From: JBMNFI01 sp050949225
GTDB lineage: Bacteria > Bacillota > Dehalobacteriia > UBA4068
DNA: 64,000 bases
NCBI GenBank assembly: GCA_050949225.1
Contig: JBMNFI010000001.1
Location: forward strand, 1-64,000
Direction: 5' to 3'
Each line of letters begins with the position of its first letter. Within the stretch, counting starts at the first letter, position 1. The position numbers and the translations under genes are program-made. The notes under the pieces are model-generated. The model was not told where the DNA came from. It saw nothing but the letters and a program-made list of their open reading frames with translations, and searched no databases. Below, one piece after another: positions 43,592 to 52,602 of the stretch.

Positions 43592-44848
43592 GTGAAAAGA
43601 TATAATTTAGCAATCGTGGGTGCAACAGGAGCTGTCGGTAAAGAGATTCTCAAGGTCCTGGCTGAGAGAAATTTTCCTTATGGTGAAATAAAGATGTTGG
43701 CCAGTGAGCGCTCCGAAGGTAAGAAAATTACTTTTCAGGATCGGGAATATACAGTTCAAAAAACGGGCGCGGACTCTTTCAAGAATACTGATATAGCGTT
43801 TTTTGCCGGTGGTTCGGCCAGCAAGCTTTATGCTCATGATGCGGTTAAAGCCGGTGCTATTGCTGTTGATAACAGTAGCTCTTTTCGTTATGATCCTGAA
43901 GTTCCTTTGATTGTTCCTGAGGTTAATCCGGAGGATGTAAGTTGGCATAAAGGAATTATCGCTAATCCTAACTGCTCGACTATTCAGATGGTAGTTGCTT
44001 TAAAGCCTTTGCATGATGCTGCTAAAATTAAGCGTATTGTAGCTTCTACCTATCAAGCTGTTTCGGGTGCCGGTCGTGATGGGATTGATGAACTTAAAAA
44101 CCAGGTTGCTCAAATATCAAGACAAGAATTTGCTCAAGGGGTGAGAGGTGCTGCAGACAAGGTCGCCGAAGGCGGTACAATTGTCTTTAACAGCATTAAA
44201 AAACAGGCCGCTAAATTAGCGGAGACTACTGCCGGTTCAGCTTTAAAAGAACAATTAAATAAAATTGCTGAAAGTGAAACAATGGGCGAGGTTCGCCACC
44301 ATGTAGCTAAAATAGGTCAAATGGATGTAGTAGAGGATGTTAAGGAACAGTTTTCTAAGTTTGGTCAACCTGCCATTTTAAAACCACAGGTTTTTCAATA
44401 TCAAATTGCTTTTAATGTGATACCGCATATTGATGCTTTCCAGGATAATGGTTATACTAAAGAGGAAATGAAAATGGTTTGGGAAACGCAGAAAATGTTT
44501 CATGATGATGATCTTAAAATCAGCGTGACAACAGTTAGAGTTCCTGTTTTCCGCAGTCATTCCGAGTCTATCAATATTGAATTGGAAAAATCGCTTTCGG
44601 TTGATGAAGCAAGAGAGATTTTGCGTAATGCGCCCGGTGTGGTAGTGATTGATAATGTTGCGGAAAATGAATACCCCATGCCTTTGTTTGCCAGCGATAC
44701 GGATCAAGTTTATGTAGGACGTATTAGAGAGGATATTTCTACGGATAATGGTTTGTCCTTATGGGTTGTGGCAGACCAGATTAGAAAAGGTGCCGCTACA
44801 AATGCTGTGCAAATTGCGGAACTGCTTGTTAAAGATGGTTTAGTATAA
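43592..44848 (+). CDS. asd: Aspartate-semialdehyde dehydrogenase with large internal insertion
   Basis: This encodes 418 residues from GTG 43592, 8 nt after TGGAGG; normal members have about 335-350. The NADP site VGATGAVG (9-16) and catalytic C128 in NPNCST are intact, as are VRVPVFRSHSE and the C-terminal WVVADQIRKGAA. Between about 178 and 262, where usual proteins have a short loop, lies an extra helical segment (VRGAADKVAEGG ... VVEDVKEQFSKFG). The frame is uninterrupted and codon use is like its neighbours. It makes aspartate semialdehyde, precursor of lysine, diaminopimelate and threonine. Confidence 0.93.
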   Translation: MKRYNLAIVGATGAVGKEILKVLAERNFPYGEIKMLASERSEGKKITFQDREYTVQKTGADSFKNTDIAFFAGGSASKLYAHDAVKAGAIAVDNSSSFRYDPEVPLIVPEVNPEDVSWHKGIIANPNCSTIQMVVALKPLHDAAKIKRIVASTYQAVSGAGRDGIDELKNQVAQISRQEFAQGVRGAADKVAEGGTIVFNSIKKQAAKLAETTAGSALKEQLNKIAESETMGEVRHHVAKIGQMDVVEDVKEQFSKFGQPAILKPQVFQYQIAFNVIPHIDAFQDNGYTKEEMKMVWETQKMFHDDDLKISVTTVRVPVFRSHSESINIELEKSLSVDEAREILRNAPGVVVIDNVAENEYPMPLFASDTDQVYVGRIREDISTDNGLSLWVVADQIRKGAATNAVQIAELLVKDGLV

Positions 44849-44877
44849 TCTTTAGATGAGAAAAGGAGGGTTGTAAA

Positions 44878-45759
44878 ATGAATTTTGGTACATTAATTAC
44901 TGCTATGATAACCCCTTTTAATGCCGATGGTAGCATTAATTTTGATAAAGCACAGGAAATTGCTGATTATTTATTAAAAAATGGTTCTGACTCACTGGTT
45001 ATTTGTGGGACTACGGGTGAAAGTCCGACGATGACTGATGATGAAAAAGAGGAGCTTTTTATCGCTGTTAAAGAAGTGACTAAAGGGCGGGGAGGCTTGA
45101 TTGCCGGAACCTCTTTTTATGACACATATGATTCGGAATTAATGACTAGAAGAGCCGTTAAAGCCGGAGTGGATGCTATTTTGGCCGTTTCGCCTTATTA
45201 TAATAAACCACCGCAGGAGGGTTTATATCAACATTTTGTTTCTATTGCCGCAGCTGCAGAAGATTTGCCGGTGATTCTTTATAATATTCCCGGGCGTACC
45301 TCAATCAATATCTTCCCGGAAACTATTGCTCGTTTGTCGAAAATAGATAATATTATCGCTGTAAAAGAGGCCGCCGGAGATATTGAACAGGTGGGTAAAA
45401 TTATGGCTTTGGTGGAAGATGATTTCTTACTTTATTCCGGTGATGATTCGATGACTTTACCGATGCTTTCTTTGGGAGCTGAGGGTGTTATTAGTATTGC
45501 CAGTCATTTTGTGGGTCCCCAAATAAAAGAAATGATCGCTAAATTCCAAGCTGGGGATGTTAAAGCTGCGATGAAAATGCATTATCATTTATTAGATATG
45601 TTCCACCAGCTTTTTGTCGTCACTAACCCCATTCCTGTTAAATATTGTCTTAATAAGATGGGTATGGATGTGGGATTATATAGATTGCCGATGGTGGAGG
45701 CCGATGATAATTCGAAGATTGTACTTGATAACCTATTAACAAAGTATGGTTTGATATAG
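44878..45759 (+). CDS. dapA: 4-hydroxy-tetrahydrodipicolinate synthase
   Basis: This encodes 293 residues from ATG 44878, behind AAAAGGAGGG. The Schiff-base lysine is K163 (IIAVKEAAGD), Y135 is in LYNIPGRT and the GTTGESP motif is near 44-50. It condenses pyruvate with aspartate semialdehyde, feeding both lysine/DAP and, through SpoVF, dipicolinate. It is 29 nt after asd, so the two are probably co-transcribed. Confidence 0.96.
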   Translation: MNFGTLITAMITPFNADGSINFDKAQEIADYLLKNGSDSLVICGTTGESPTMTDDEKEELFIAVKEVTKGRGGLIAGTSFYDTYDSELMTRRAVKAGVDAILAVSPYYNKPPQEGLYQHFVSIAAAAEDLPVILYNIPGRTSINIFPETIARLSKIDNIIAVKEAAGDIEQVGKIMALVEDDFLLYSGDDSMTLPMLSLGAEGVISIASHFVGPQIKEMIAKFQAGDVKAAMKMHYHLLDMFHQLFVVTNPIPVKYCLNKMGMDVGLYRLPMVEADDNSKIVLDNLLTKYGLI

Positions 45760-45879
45760 AGTTAAGTTTAAAAAAGAGATAGTGCTCCCCTAAAAAAGGG
45801 TAGAGCTGCTCTTAAAAGCCAGTTATGGTTTGTAAATTCTAATACTTAAAACCCAGTTGTTTTGGATTAGTTGGAGCAT

Positions 45880-45913
45880 ACCGATCCCTGTAGTTGCATA
45901 AAAAGGGACCGGT
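45880..45913 (+). promoter_or_regulatory. Hairpin in the RNase J leader
   Basis: ACCGATCCCT pairs (one G-U) with AGGGACCGGT, upstream of rnj; another long imperfect hairpin lies at about 45774-45813. No T run follows either. They might be processing or autoregulation sites, which is speculative. Confidence 0.35.
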
Positions 45914-45954
45914 TTGCTGCGTTTAGTTAAGTATGTAAAAATTAAGGAGGGAAA

Positions 45955-48024
45955 ATGAATAAAATTAATACAGGTAATGCCGGGGCTGCAGGTGGTGCTG
46001 ATGGCAGCACTAAGACTCCCGGCGGCAGCAGCGGTACGCGTAACAGCAATCGCCGCCGCAGCACGAACAAAAACAAGCCCAAGCAAGAAAATCAGGTTAA
46101 GCAGGATGCTCAAGGTGGGCAAACAGGTGGGCAAGCGATGAAAAGCAAGACTGCCGGTGCGAGTCAGAAACCGCCGATTTCCAGGAATAAAAGAACCGAG
46201 GGTGATAAGAAAAACACAGCACCGCAGGTGGTATCTTCCAGAGCAAAAGGTACAATAAATAAACAGAAAAACAGTAGCCCGGTTTTAGCCAGATCAGGTA
46301 AAAAAGCGATCAAGCGACCACAAACGGCACAAACGCCATCTGCGTCCCGAGGCGGCAAAGGATCTAAGCTTAAAGTTATTCCTTTGGGTGGTTTGGGTGA
46401 AATCGGGAAAAATATGACCGTTATTCAATATGATAATGAGATGGTAGTGATTGACGGTGGAGTTATGTTTCCGGAGGATGAACTTTTAGGGATTGATCTG
46501 GTTATTCCTGATTACACGTATTTACGTGATAATAAGGAAAAAGTTAAGGCTATTTTGCTTACACATGGGCATGAGGATCATATTGGCGGTGTGCCGTATC
46601 TTTTAAAAGAGATTAAAGCACCGGTTTATGGTTCACGCCTGACTTTGGGACTTTTGCAGGGTAAGCTGCGTGAGCATAAAATAAAAGCGGATCTGCATGA
46701 AGTGACAGGTCGACAGAAGGTTAAGATAGGGCCCTTTACAATTGAGTTTGTCAGGGTCTCACATAGTATCCCTGATACGCTATCAATGGCAGTGCATACG
46801 CCTTTGGGCAGCATTGTTTTTATTTGTGACTTTAAATTGGACATGTCTCCCGTAGATGGGCAATTAATTGATTTAGATACCTTGGGTAAATTAGGTCAGC
46901 GCGGTGTCCTTTTAATGATGTCAGACAGCACCAATGTAGAGAAAAAGGGTTTTACTCCTTCTGAAAAAACGGTGGGTGAGGCCTTTGATCGCTTATTTGC
47001 AAAAGCCTCCGGACGCATTATCGTTACTTCTTTTGCTTCTAATGTACATAGAATTCAGCAGGCCTTTTGGGCAGCAGAGGGCTGTGGACGTAAAGTAGCT
47101 GTTGTAGGCAGAGGGATTCAAAATGTTACTTCAATTGCTATGGAACTGGGTTATTTAAAGATTACCCCGGGGCAGCTGATCGATATTGATCAAATTAATA
47201 AATATCGTGATGATGAAATAGTAATTATTACTACCGGATCGCAGGGGGAGCCGCTATCGGGGTTAACACGCATGTCTTTGGGCGAGCATCGGCAGGTACA
47301 TATCGGTGCCGGTGATATGGTGGTAATTTCTGCCACACCGATTCCCGGCAATGAACGACTGATTGCTCGTACAGTGGACAACCTTTATCGCTTAGGTGCT
47401 ACGGTTGTTCATGGCAAAGATGAAAACATTCATGTATCAGGGCATGCAAGTCAGGATGAATTAAGCATTATGCTCAATTTGTTAAAACCACGTTTCTTTT
47501 TGCCCGTGCACGGTGAATATCGCATGCTCTATAAACATGCACTGTTGGCACAAACTTTGGGTATGGAAGCGGAAAACACTTTTGTGATGGAAAATGGACA
47601 AATCCTGGAAGTTGGACGGCGTCACAGCCGTATTCGTGGGACAGTTCCCTCCGGCCGAGTTCTGATCGATGGTTTGGGAGTGGGGGATGTGGGAAATAGT
47701 GTCCTTAAGGATCGTCGTTTACTTTCCGAAAGTGGTATCGTTGTGATTAACATGGTTTTGGATAAAAAAAGCGGAATAATGCTTTATGGTCCGGAGATTA
47801 CCTCACGCGGTTTTGTTTTTGAACGCAATTATGAGCATATCATTAAAGAAGCTCGTGAAAAAGTTATTGATATTTATGCAGTTGAGAGAGCCGCTAAGGA
47901 AAAAAGCAATGAAAACATCAATTGCAGCGCTATTAAAAGCCAAATATCATCCGCTTTGACCAAATCCTTTTTTAATAAAACCGGCCGTCGGCCAATTATT
48001 TTACCGTTAATTACGAAAGTATAA
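45955..48024 (+). CDS. rnj: Ribonuclease J with long disordered basic N-terminal extension
   Basis: This encodes 689 residues from ATG 45955 after AAGGAGGG. The RNase J core begins near residue 138 (KLKVIPLGGLGEIGKNM) and carries the metallo-beta-lactamase motif HGHEDHIGG; a beta-CASP domain and a C-terminal region follow. Normal RNase J has about 550 residues, so the first 137, rich in G, S, N, K and R, are extra and low in complexity. It acts as 5'-3' exo- and endonuclease in mRNA decay. It sits in the place of B. subtilis rnjB between dapA and tepA. Confidence 0.94.
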   Translation: MNKINTGNAGAAGGADGSTKTPGGSSGTRNSNRRRSTNKNKPKQENQVKQDAQGGQTGGQAMKSKTAGASQKPPISRNKRTEGDKKNTAPQVVSSRAKGTINKQKNSSPVLARSGKKAIKRPQTAQTPSASRGGKGSKLKVIPLGGLGEIGKNMTVIQYDNEMVVIDGGVMFPEDELLGIDLVIPDYTYLRDNKEKVKAILLTHGHEDHIGGVPYLLKEIKAPVYGSRLTLGLLQGKLREHKIKADLHEVTGRQKVKIGPFTIEFVRVSHSIPDTLSMAVHTPLGSIVFICDFKLDMSPVDGQLIDLDTLGKLGQRGVLLMMSDSTNVEKKGFTPSEKTVGEAFDRLFAKASGRIIVTSFASNVHRIQQAFWAAEGCGRKVAVVGRGIQNVTSIAMELGYLKITPGQLIDIDQINKYRDDEIVIITTGSQGEPLSGLTRMSLGEHRQVHIGAGDMVVISATPIPGNERLIARTVDNLYRLGATVVHGKDENIHVSGHASQDELSIMLNLLKPRFFLPVHGEYRMLYKHALLAQTLGMEAENTFVMENGQILEVGRRHSRIRGTVPSGRVLIDGLGVGDVGNSVLKDRRLLSESGIVVINMVLDKKSGIMLYGPEITSRGFVFERNYEHIIKEAREKVIDIYAVERAAKEKSNENINCSAIKSQISSALTKSFFNKTGRRPIILPLITKV

Positions 48025-48032
48025 AATGACAG

Positions 48033-48066
48033 AAAAAGTCCTGCCGCATTGCGGCAGGACTTTTTT
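48033..48066 (+). terminator. Intrinsic terminator after rnj
   Basis: AAAAAGTCCTGCCGC pairs perfectly with GCGGCAGGACTTTTT around ATT. Confidence 0.93.
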
Positions 48067-48074
48067 ATTCTGGC

Positions 48075-48103
48075 TGATAAAATTCCCGCAAATTGGCATA
48101 CTA
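48075..48103 (+). promoter_or_regulatory. SigG-like promoter for tepA
   Basis: CATACTA (48097-48103) matches the SigG -10, with TGATA (48075-48079) 17 nt upstream as a possible -35. Forespore expression would suit a spore-outgrowth protease. Confidence 0.4.
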
Positions 48104-48143
48104 AACAAATGAATTATTAACTTGCGGGAGGATTGTTTATATT

Positions 48144-48896
48144 ATGAAAATAGCAGGTAGTTCGTTTGGTTTTTTAAAAAATGAAATTTCGCCGGATTAT
48201 ATACCTGATGAAACAGGAACAGTTGAGTCTCAAAATCAGGATGGTTCGATAGATGCTTTTGGTCAATTGTCTCTACCAAAAATTGAAAGCAATATTCATG
48301 CTATTAGCATTATTGGCCAGGTTGAGGGGCATTTAATGATGCCACCACAAAATAAAGCTACTAAATACGAGCATATTATTCCCCAGCTGATTGCCGTGGA
48401 GCAATGTGATACTATTGAAGGTTTATTGGTAGTTTTGAATACTGTAGGTGGTGATGTAGAAGCCGGTTTGGCTTTGGCGGAAATGATTTCTTCTTTGTCA
48501 AAACCAACTGTTTCTTTAGTTTTGGGCGGCGGCCATTCTATTGGTGTGCCGATTGCAGTGGCGGCCGATTATTCCTTTATTGCCCCAACGGCCAGTATGA
48601 CGATTCACCCGATTCGATTAACAGGTATGGTAATCGGTGTGCAGCAAAGTTTTGATTATTTAGAACGGATGCAGGATCGGGTAACTAGTTTTGTGTGTGA
48701 TCATTCAGATATTTCTGTTAAAAATTTTCGCCGCTTAATGATGACTACGGGGGAGCTTGCTCGTGATGTTGGTACTATTGTTGTGGGCGAAGATGCTGTG
48801 AATTATGGTTTAATCGATGAAACGGGTGGTTTGGGGGATGCCATGGCTTTTCTTAAAGAACAGATTGATTTGCACAAAGGAGATGTTTTCTCATGA
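48144..48896 (+). CDS. tepA: ClpP-like protease TepA
   Basis: This encodes 250 residues. The ClpP/crotonase-type core has LNTVGGDVEAGLALAEM, GGGHSIGVPIAVAADYSF with the serine position (GHSIG), and TASMTIHPIR with the histidine. In B. subtilis the homologous TepA (YmfB) acts in spore outgrowth by degrading small acid-soluble proteins. It is translationally coupled (ATGA) with ylzJ and lies before ftsK/spoIIIE. Confidence 0.9.
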   Translation: MKIAGSSFGFLKNEISPDYIPDETGTVESQNQDGSIDAFGQLSLPKIESNIHAISIIGQVEGHLMMPPQNKATKYEHIIPQLIAVEQCDTIEGLLVVLNTVGGDVEAGLALAEMISSLSKPTVSLVLGGGHSIGVPIAVAADYSFIAPTASMTIHPIRLTGMVIGVQQSFDYLERMQDRVTSFVCDHSDISVKNFRRLMMTTGELARDVGTIVVGEDAVNYGLIDETGGLGDAMAFLKEQIDLHKGDVFS

Positions 48897-49093
48897 TTTG
48901 GAGTATTGTTCCGGAAGAGGTTATCTTTGAGGGAGCCGAGCAAAAAAGCTCTTTTAAACAAATAATCTATCAGGGTAGGATGGTGATCGTGACGGAAGAT
49001 GCCGGTCGCAGGCAAATTGTCCGCCTGGTAAGCTCTAATCCGCATGATTATTTGGATAGTCGATTTGCACCAGGTACAATAATAAATATTTAG
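48893..49093 (+). CDS. ylzJ: YlzJ-like protein
   Basis: This encodes 66 residues, overlapping the tepA stop by 4 nt. The opening IWSIVPEEVIFEGAEQ fits the YlzJ-like family (beginning W-T-x-x-P-x-E-x-I/V-F), which follows tepA in sporulating Firmicutes. Function unknown. Confidence 0.8.
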   Translation: MIWSIVPEEVIFEGAEQKSSFKQIIYQGRMVIVTEDAGRRQIVRLVSSNPHDYLDSRFAPGTIINI

Positions 49094-49121
49094 ATAATAA
49101 AACAGCAAATAGCAGTACATT

Positions 49122-49159
49122 AAACCGGTCTCTTCTTTAAAGAACAGGCTGGTTTTTTT
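49122..49159 (+). terminator. Terminator after ylzJ
   Basis: AAACCGGTCTCTTCTTT pairs imperfectly (GU and mismatches) with AAAGAACAGGCTGGTTT, then Ts. Confidence 0.65.
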
Positions 49160-49249
49160 ACTAAATAATCAGCTTGTAATAGAGGGTTTTTAGGTATTTA
49201 AGCAGAATTTAAATAGGTGGGTAGTTTTTATTTGTAAAGGAATGAAGGG

Positions 49250-51661
49250 GTGAAGAGTGCTTTGGCTAAAAAAAGACGCCGCGTGACAAAGAAAGAACGA
49301 GCCAGAAGAAGTGAAATAACGGGGATAGTTTTAGTTGCCTTGGCGTTAGTGCTGTTAATCAGCTTGCTCGTTTCCCCTGCTACCGGTGGAGCCATTGGTA
49401 ATGTTTTTAGCAAAACTTTAAACTTTTTGGCGGGCACAGCGGCGATTATTATACCAATCTTTTTGCTTTTTTGGGGTGCTTTGTTATTTATTAATAAGGA
49501 CCAATCTTTATCCGGTTATCGTTTGCTTGGTTTATTAATGTTGTTTTTTGCTGCATTAGGATTGATTCATTTGTATTATCCCGAGCAGACATTTGGTGCT
49601 TATATGATAACCGCCGCAGAGGGAGTGGGTGGCGGTGTGCTGGGTGGGATGGTTTCCTATCTTTTGCGTATAGCTTTTGGCATGGCTGCGTCCATCGTTA
49701 TTTTGCTGGCGTCAGCGGCTATTGGTGTAATATTATTATTAGACGTTTCATTTGCTGAGGTTTTTGGAAAGCTTGGATTAGGTGATCCACAGCAGAGAAA
49801 AAAGCGAGCGGAAGCTCGAGAAAAACGACGGCTCGAAAAAGCACAGCGGCGAGCCGCTGTGCTGGCTGAACAAGAAACGGAGCCGGCAGAAGAATCTACT
49901 GCTCCTGAACAGCGTTCACGCCCTCGTTTGCGCATTATCTCCTCTGATGAGATGCCGGAAGTAACCGATTCTGTTCAGGAGCTGGATGATAAGCTGCAGC
50001 CACGCAAAAATATTTTTGCGGCTGAATTTTTTCCGGAAATATCTAAGCAGGAAGAGGAACAGGAGACGGATCTGGATGATACACCTAAATTAACTGCAGA
50101 AACCACCTTGGAAGAGGCGATTGGTGATAATTTTTCCACTTTTGAAGCTAATACATTAACAACAGCCACCAAAGGGATGACGGAAAACTCGGATAAAAAA
50201 GTAGCATCTGAGCAGGTAAAAGCCGAGTCGGAAGAGGAAAAAGAATATATTTTACCTGCCATAGATTTAATGACTAAAGGAATTAAATCCAAAAATCCGT
50301 TGATGAATAAAAAGATTACCGATTCTGCATCTACTTTGGAAAGCACTTTGGAAAACTTTGGTATTAAGGCTAAGATTGTGCAGGTAGTAGCGGGTCCGGC
50401 CGTTACACGTTATGAATTGCAGCCCGCTCCGGGTGTTAAAGTGAGCAGAATTACCGGTTTAGCTGATGATATAGCTTTGAGTCTGGCCGCAACTGATGTG
50501 CGGATTGAGGCACCTATTCCCGGCAAATCTGCCATAGGAATTGAGGTGCCACGTAAAGAGATTTCTACTGTTTATTTTCGTGAAGTGCTTGAAAGTAAGG
50601 TTTTTCAAGAATATCCGTCCAAGATTGCTTTTGCACTTGGTAAAGGCATAGATGGTGATGTGATTGTAGGTGATTTGGCTAAAATGCCCCACCTTTTGAT
50701 CGCCGGATCGACGGGTTCAGGGAAAAGTATTTGTATCAACAGTTTGATTGCCAGTTTTCTTTATAAAGCCAAGCCCTCGGAAGTTAAGCTCATGCTGATT
50801 GATCCCAAAAAAGTGGAACTGACTCTTTATAATGGTTTACCGCATCTGGTGTCACCGGTTATTACTGACTCTAAAAAGGCCGCCGCTTCTCTTAAATGGG
50901 TGGTCAATGAGATGGAAAACCGCTACACATTATTTTCAGCTAATGGGGTTAAAGATTTTAAGAGTTATAACCATAAATTTGCGGAGCAGACTTTGCCTCA
51001 ATTAGTGGTAATTATTGATGAATTGGCAGACTTAATGCTGGTGGCGCCAGCTGATGTGGAAGAATCAATTTGCCGTATTGCGCAGATGGCACGTGCGGCC
51101 GGCATTCATCTGGTGATTGCAACGCAAAGACCTTCGGTTGATGTAATTACCGGCCTGATCAAGGCTAATATACCTTCACGGATTGCCTTTGCGGTGTCTT
51201 CTAATACTGATTCACGGACTATTCTGGATATGGGTGGTGCTGAAAAATTGTTGGGACGCGGTGATATGCTTTACCACCCTATTGGTAAATCGAAACCCCA
51301 ACGCATTCAAGGTACTTTTATTGCAGAAAAAGACATTGTCAAGCTGGTAGAATATTGTCATAGTCAGGCAAAGCCATTGTTTTTACAGGAGAATGTGACG
51401 ACAGAGGCTGAAATAGAAAAAACAGTCAACAATCCGTCTGATGAGGATAGCTTGTTTTTTGAGGCGGCAGAATTAATTTTGACTACGGGGCAAGCTTCGA
51501 CATCCTTTTTGCAAAGGCGTTTGCGGATTGGAAACCCACGGGCGGGACGGTTGATCGATATTTTAGAAGCCAATGGGGTTGTTAGTGGTCCTGATGGTTC
51601 AAAACCGCGCAATGTGCTGATGACAATGGATGAGTTTAATGAACGGTTCAGATTGTCATAG
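49250..51661 (+). CDS. ftsK: DNA translocase FtsK/SpoIIIE
   Basis: This encodes 803 residues from GTG 49250 with AAAGGA 9 nt upstream; TTG 49262 is possible. A basic N-terminus and four membrane helices (about 25-165) lead to a charged, proline-poor linker (170-360) and the motor domain with Walker A GSTGSGKS near 485, Walker B VVIIDELADLM near 590, and a gamma winged-helix at the C-terminus (EAAELILTTGQASTSFLQRR). It pumps DNA at the division septum and, in spore-formers, into the forespore. Confidence 0.95.
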   Translation: MKSALAKKRRRVTKKERARRSEITGIVLVALALVLLISLLVSPATGGAIGNVFSKTLNFLAGTAAIIIPIFLLFWGALLFINKDQSLSGYRLLGLLMLFFAALGLIHLYYPEQTFGAYMITAAEGVGGGVLGGMVSYLLRIAFGMAASIVILLASAAIGVILLLDVSFAEVFGKLGLGDPQQRKKRAEAREKRRLEKAQRRAAVLAEQETEPAEESTAPEQRSRPRLRIISSDEMPEVTDSVQELDDKLQPRKNIFAAEFFPEISKQEEEQETDLDDTPKLTAETTLEEAIGDNFSTFEANTLTTATKGMTENSDKKVASEQVKAESEEEKEYILPAIDLMTKGIKSKNPLMNKKITDSASTLESTLENFGIKAKIVQVVAGPAVTRYELQPAPGVKVSRITGLADDIALSLAATDVRIEAPIPGKSAIGIEVPRKEISTVYFREVLESKVFQEYPSKIAFALGKGIDGDVIVGDLAKMPHLLIAGSTGSGKSICINSLIASFLYKAKPSEVKLMLIDPKKVELTLYNGLPHLVSPVITDSKKAAASLKWVVNEMENRYTLFSANGVKDFKSYNHKFAEQTLPQLVVIIDELADLMLVAPADVEESICRIAQMARAAGIHLVIATQRPSVDVITGLIKANIPSRIAFAVSSNTDSRTILDMGGAEKLLGRGDMLYHPIGKSKPQRIQGTFIAEKDIVKLVEYCHSQAKPLFLQENVTTEAEIEKTVNNPSDEDSLFFEAAELILTTGQASTSFLQRRLRIGNPRAGRLIDILEANGVVSGPDGSKPRNVLMTMDEFNERFRLS

Positions 51662-51766
51662 ATATTAATGATGGAAAAGGGTTTTTACATGTGTTTAACG
51701 AATAGTTGACCATTAAGTTAAATGGGGAAAAATGTAGAATCATTTCTTTAAAGAGGAGATGTAATT

Positions 51767-52591
51767 ATGGATGCTATTGGAAAATATTTAAAAGAAGTAC
51801 GTGAAAAACGTGGTTATTCACAAATTGCTGTGGAAGAAGGTACGAAAATCCCTATTCGTTACATTCAGGCTATAGAGGCGGGTGATTTTTCCCAGTTACC
51901 CGGTCGTGCTTATACGATTGGGTTTATCCGTAATTATGCCAAGTTTTTGCAGGTAGGCAGTGATGAACTCATTGAGTATTATAATGAAAAAATGCCCCCG
52001 GAAGAACCTATAAATAATCATTATGAACGCTATGATAATGGAAAAAACTTACGGCGTTCTGAGCGGGTGTCTTCATCTGGTAGCAGCAGACAAAGTTCGG
52101 GCCGCAGTTTGAATTGGAAAAAAATCATCATTGTTGCAGTGATTGCGGTGGTGGTAATTATTGTACTTTCTTTAGCTGTAAGTGGCATGAAAAATCAGCA
52201 ACCACTTGAACAAAACCCTTCTACAACAGAGCAAACCGGTGATATAGTAAATCCCGAAGAAACGAGCGGGCAAACGGGTAATGCCGGCAGCAGCGAAACT
52301 TCTTCCGATGATAAGAACGGACAGGGGTCGGTAACTGTGGCACCTCTGAATGTGACCGTTTTTGCCAGTAAAGGTAACTGTAATCTTACTGTAAGCAGTG
52401 ATAGAAATACCGAGGATAGTGTTATTTCATTAGATAAGGGTCAAATGATGCTGTTTGAATCGGATACCTATATAAAAATAACCTTTAGTAATGCCGGGGC
52501 GGTGGATATTGAAGTAAATGATCAGGCTTTTCCAACGCCCGGTAAAGAAGGCGAGCAAAAAACCGTTGAATATAATATCAACCAATTATAA
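51767..52591 (+). CDS. rodZ: RodZ-like protein (HTH, one membrane helix, DUF4115)
   Basis: This encodes 274 residues. Residues 1-70 are a Cro/CI HTH (IGKYLKEVREKRGYSQIAVEEGT...GRAYTIGFIRNYAKFL) as in RodZ; a membrane helix lies about 122-142, then a serine/threonine-rich linker and a C-terminal DUF4115 beta domain. RodZ links MreB to the membrane and sets rod shape. It precedes rimO by 11 nt, part of a conserved cluster. Confidence 0.9.
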   Translation: MDAIGKYLKEVREKRGYSQIAVEEGTKIPIRYIQAIEAGDFSQLPGRAYTIGFIRNYAKFLQVGSDELIEYYNEKMPPEEPINNHYERYDNGKNLRRSERVSSSGSSRQSSGRSLNWKKIIIVAVIAVVVIIVLSLAVSGMKNQQPLEQNPSTTEQTGDIVNPEETSGQTGNAGSSETSSDDKNGQGSVTVAPLNVTVFASKGNCNLTVSSDRNTEDSVISLDKGQMMLFESDTYIKITFSNAGAVDIEVNDQAFPTPGKEGEQKTVEYNINQL

Positions 52592-52602
52592 ATGGAGTTA
52601 TC

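Noticed and set aside
45760..45954. Possible lysine riboswitch between dapA and rnj
   Set aside because: Hairpins exist but not the multi-helix core; position after dapA is also wrong.
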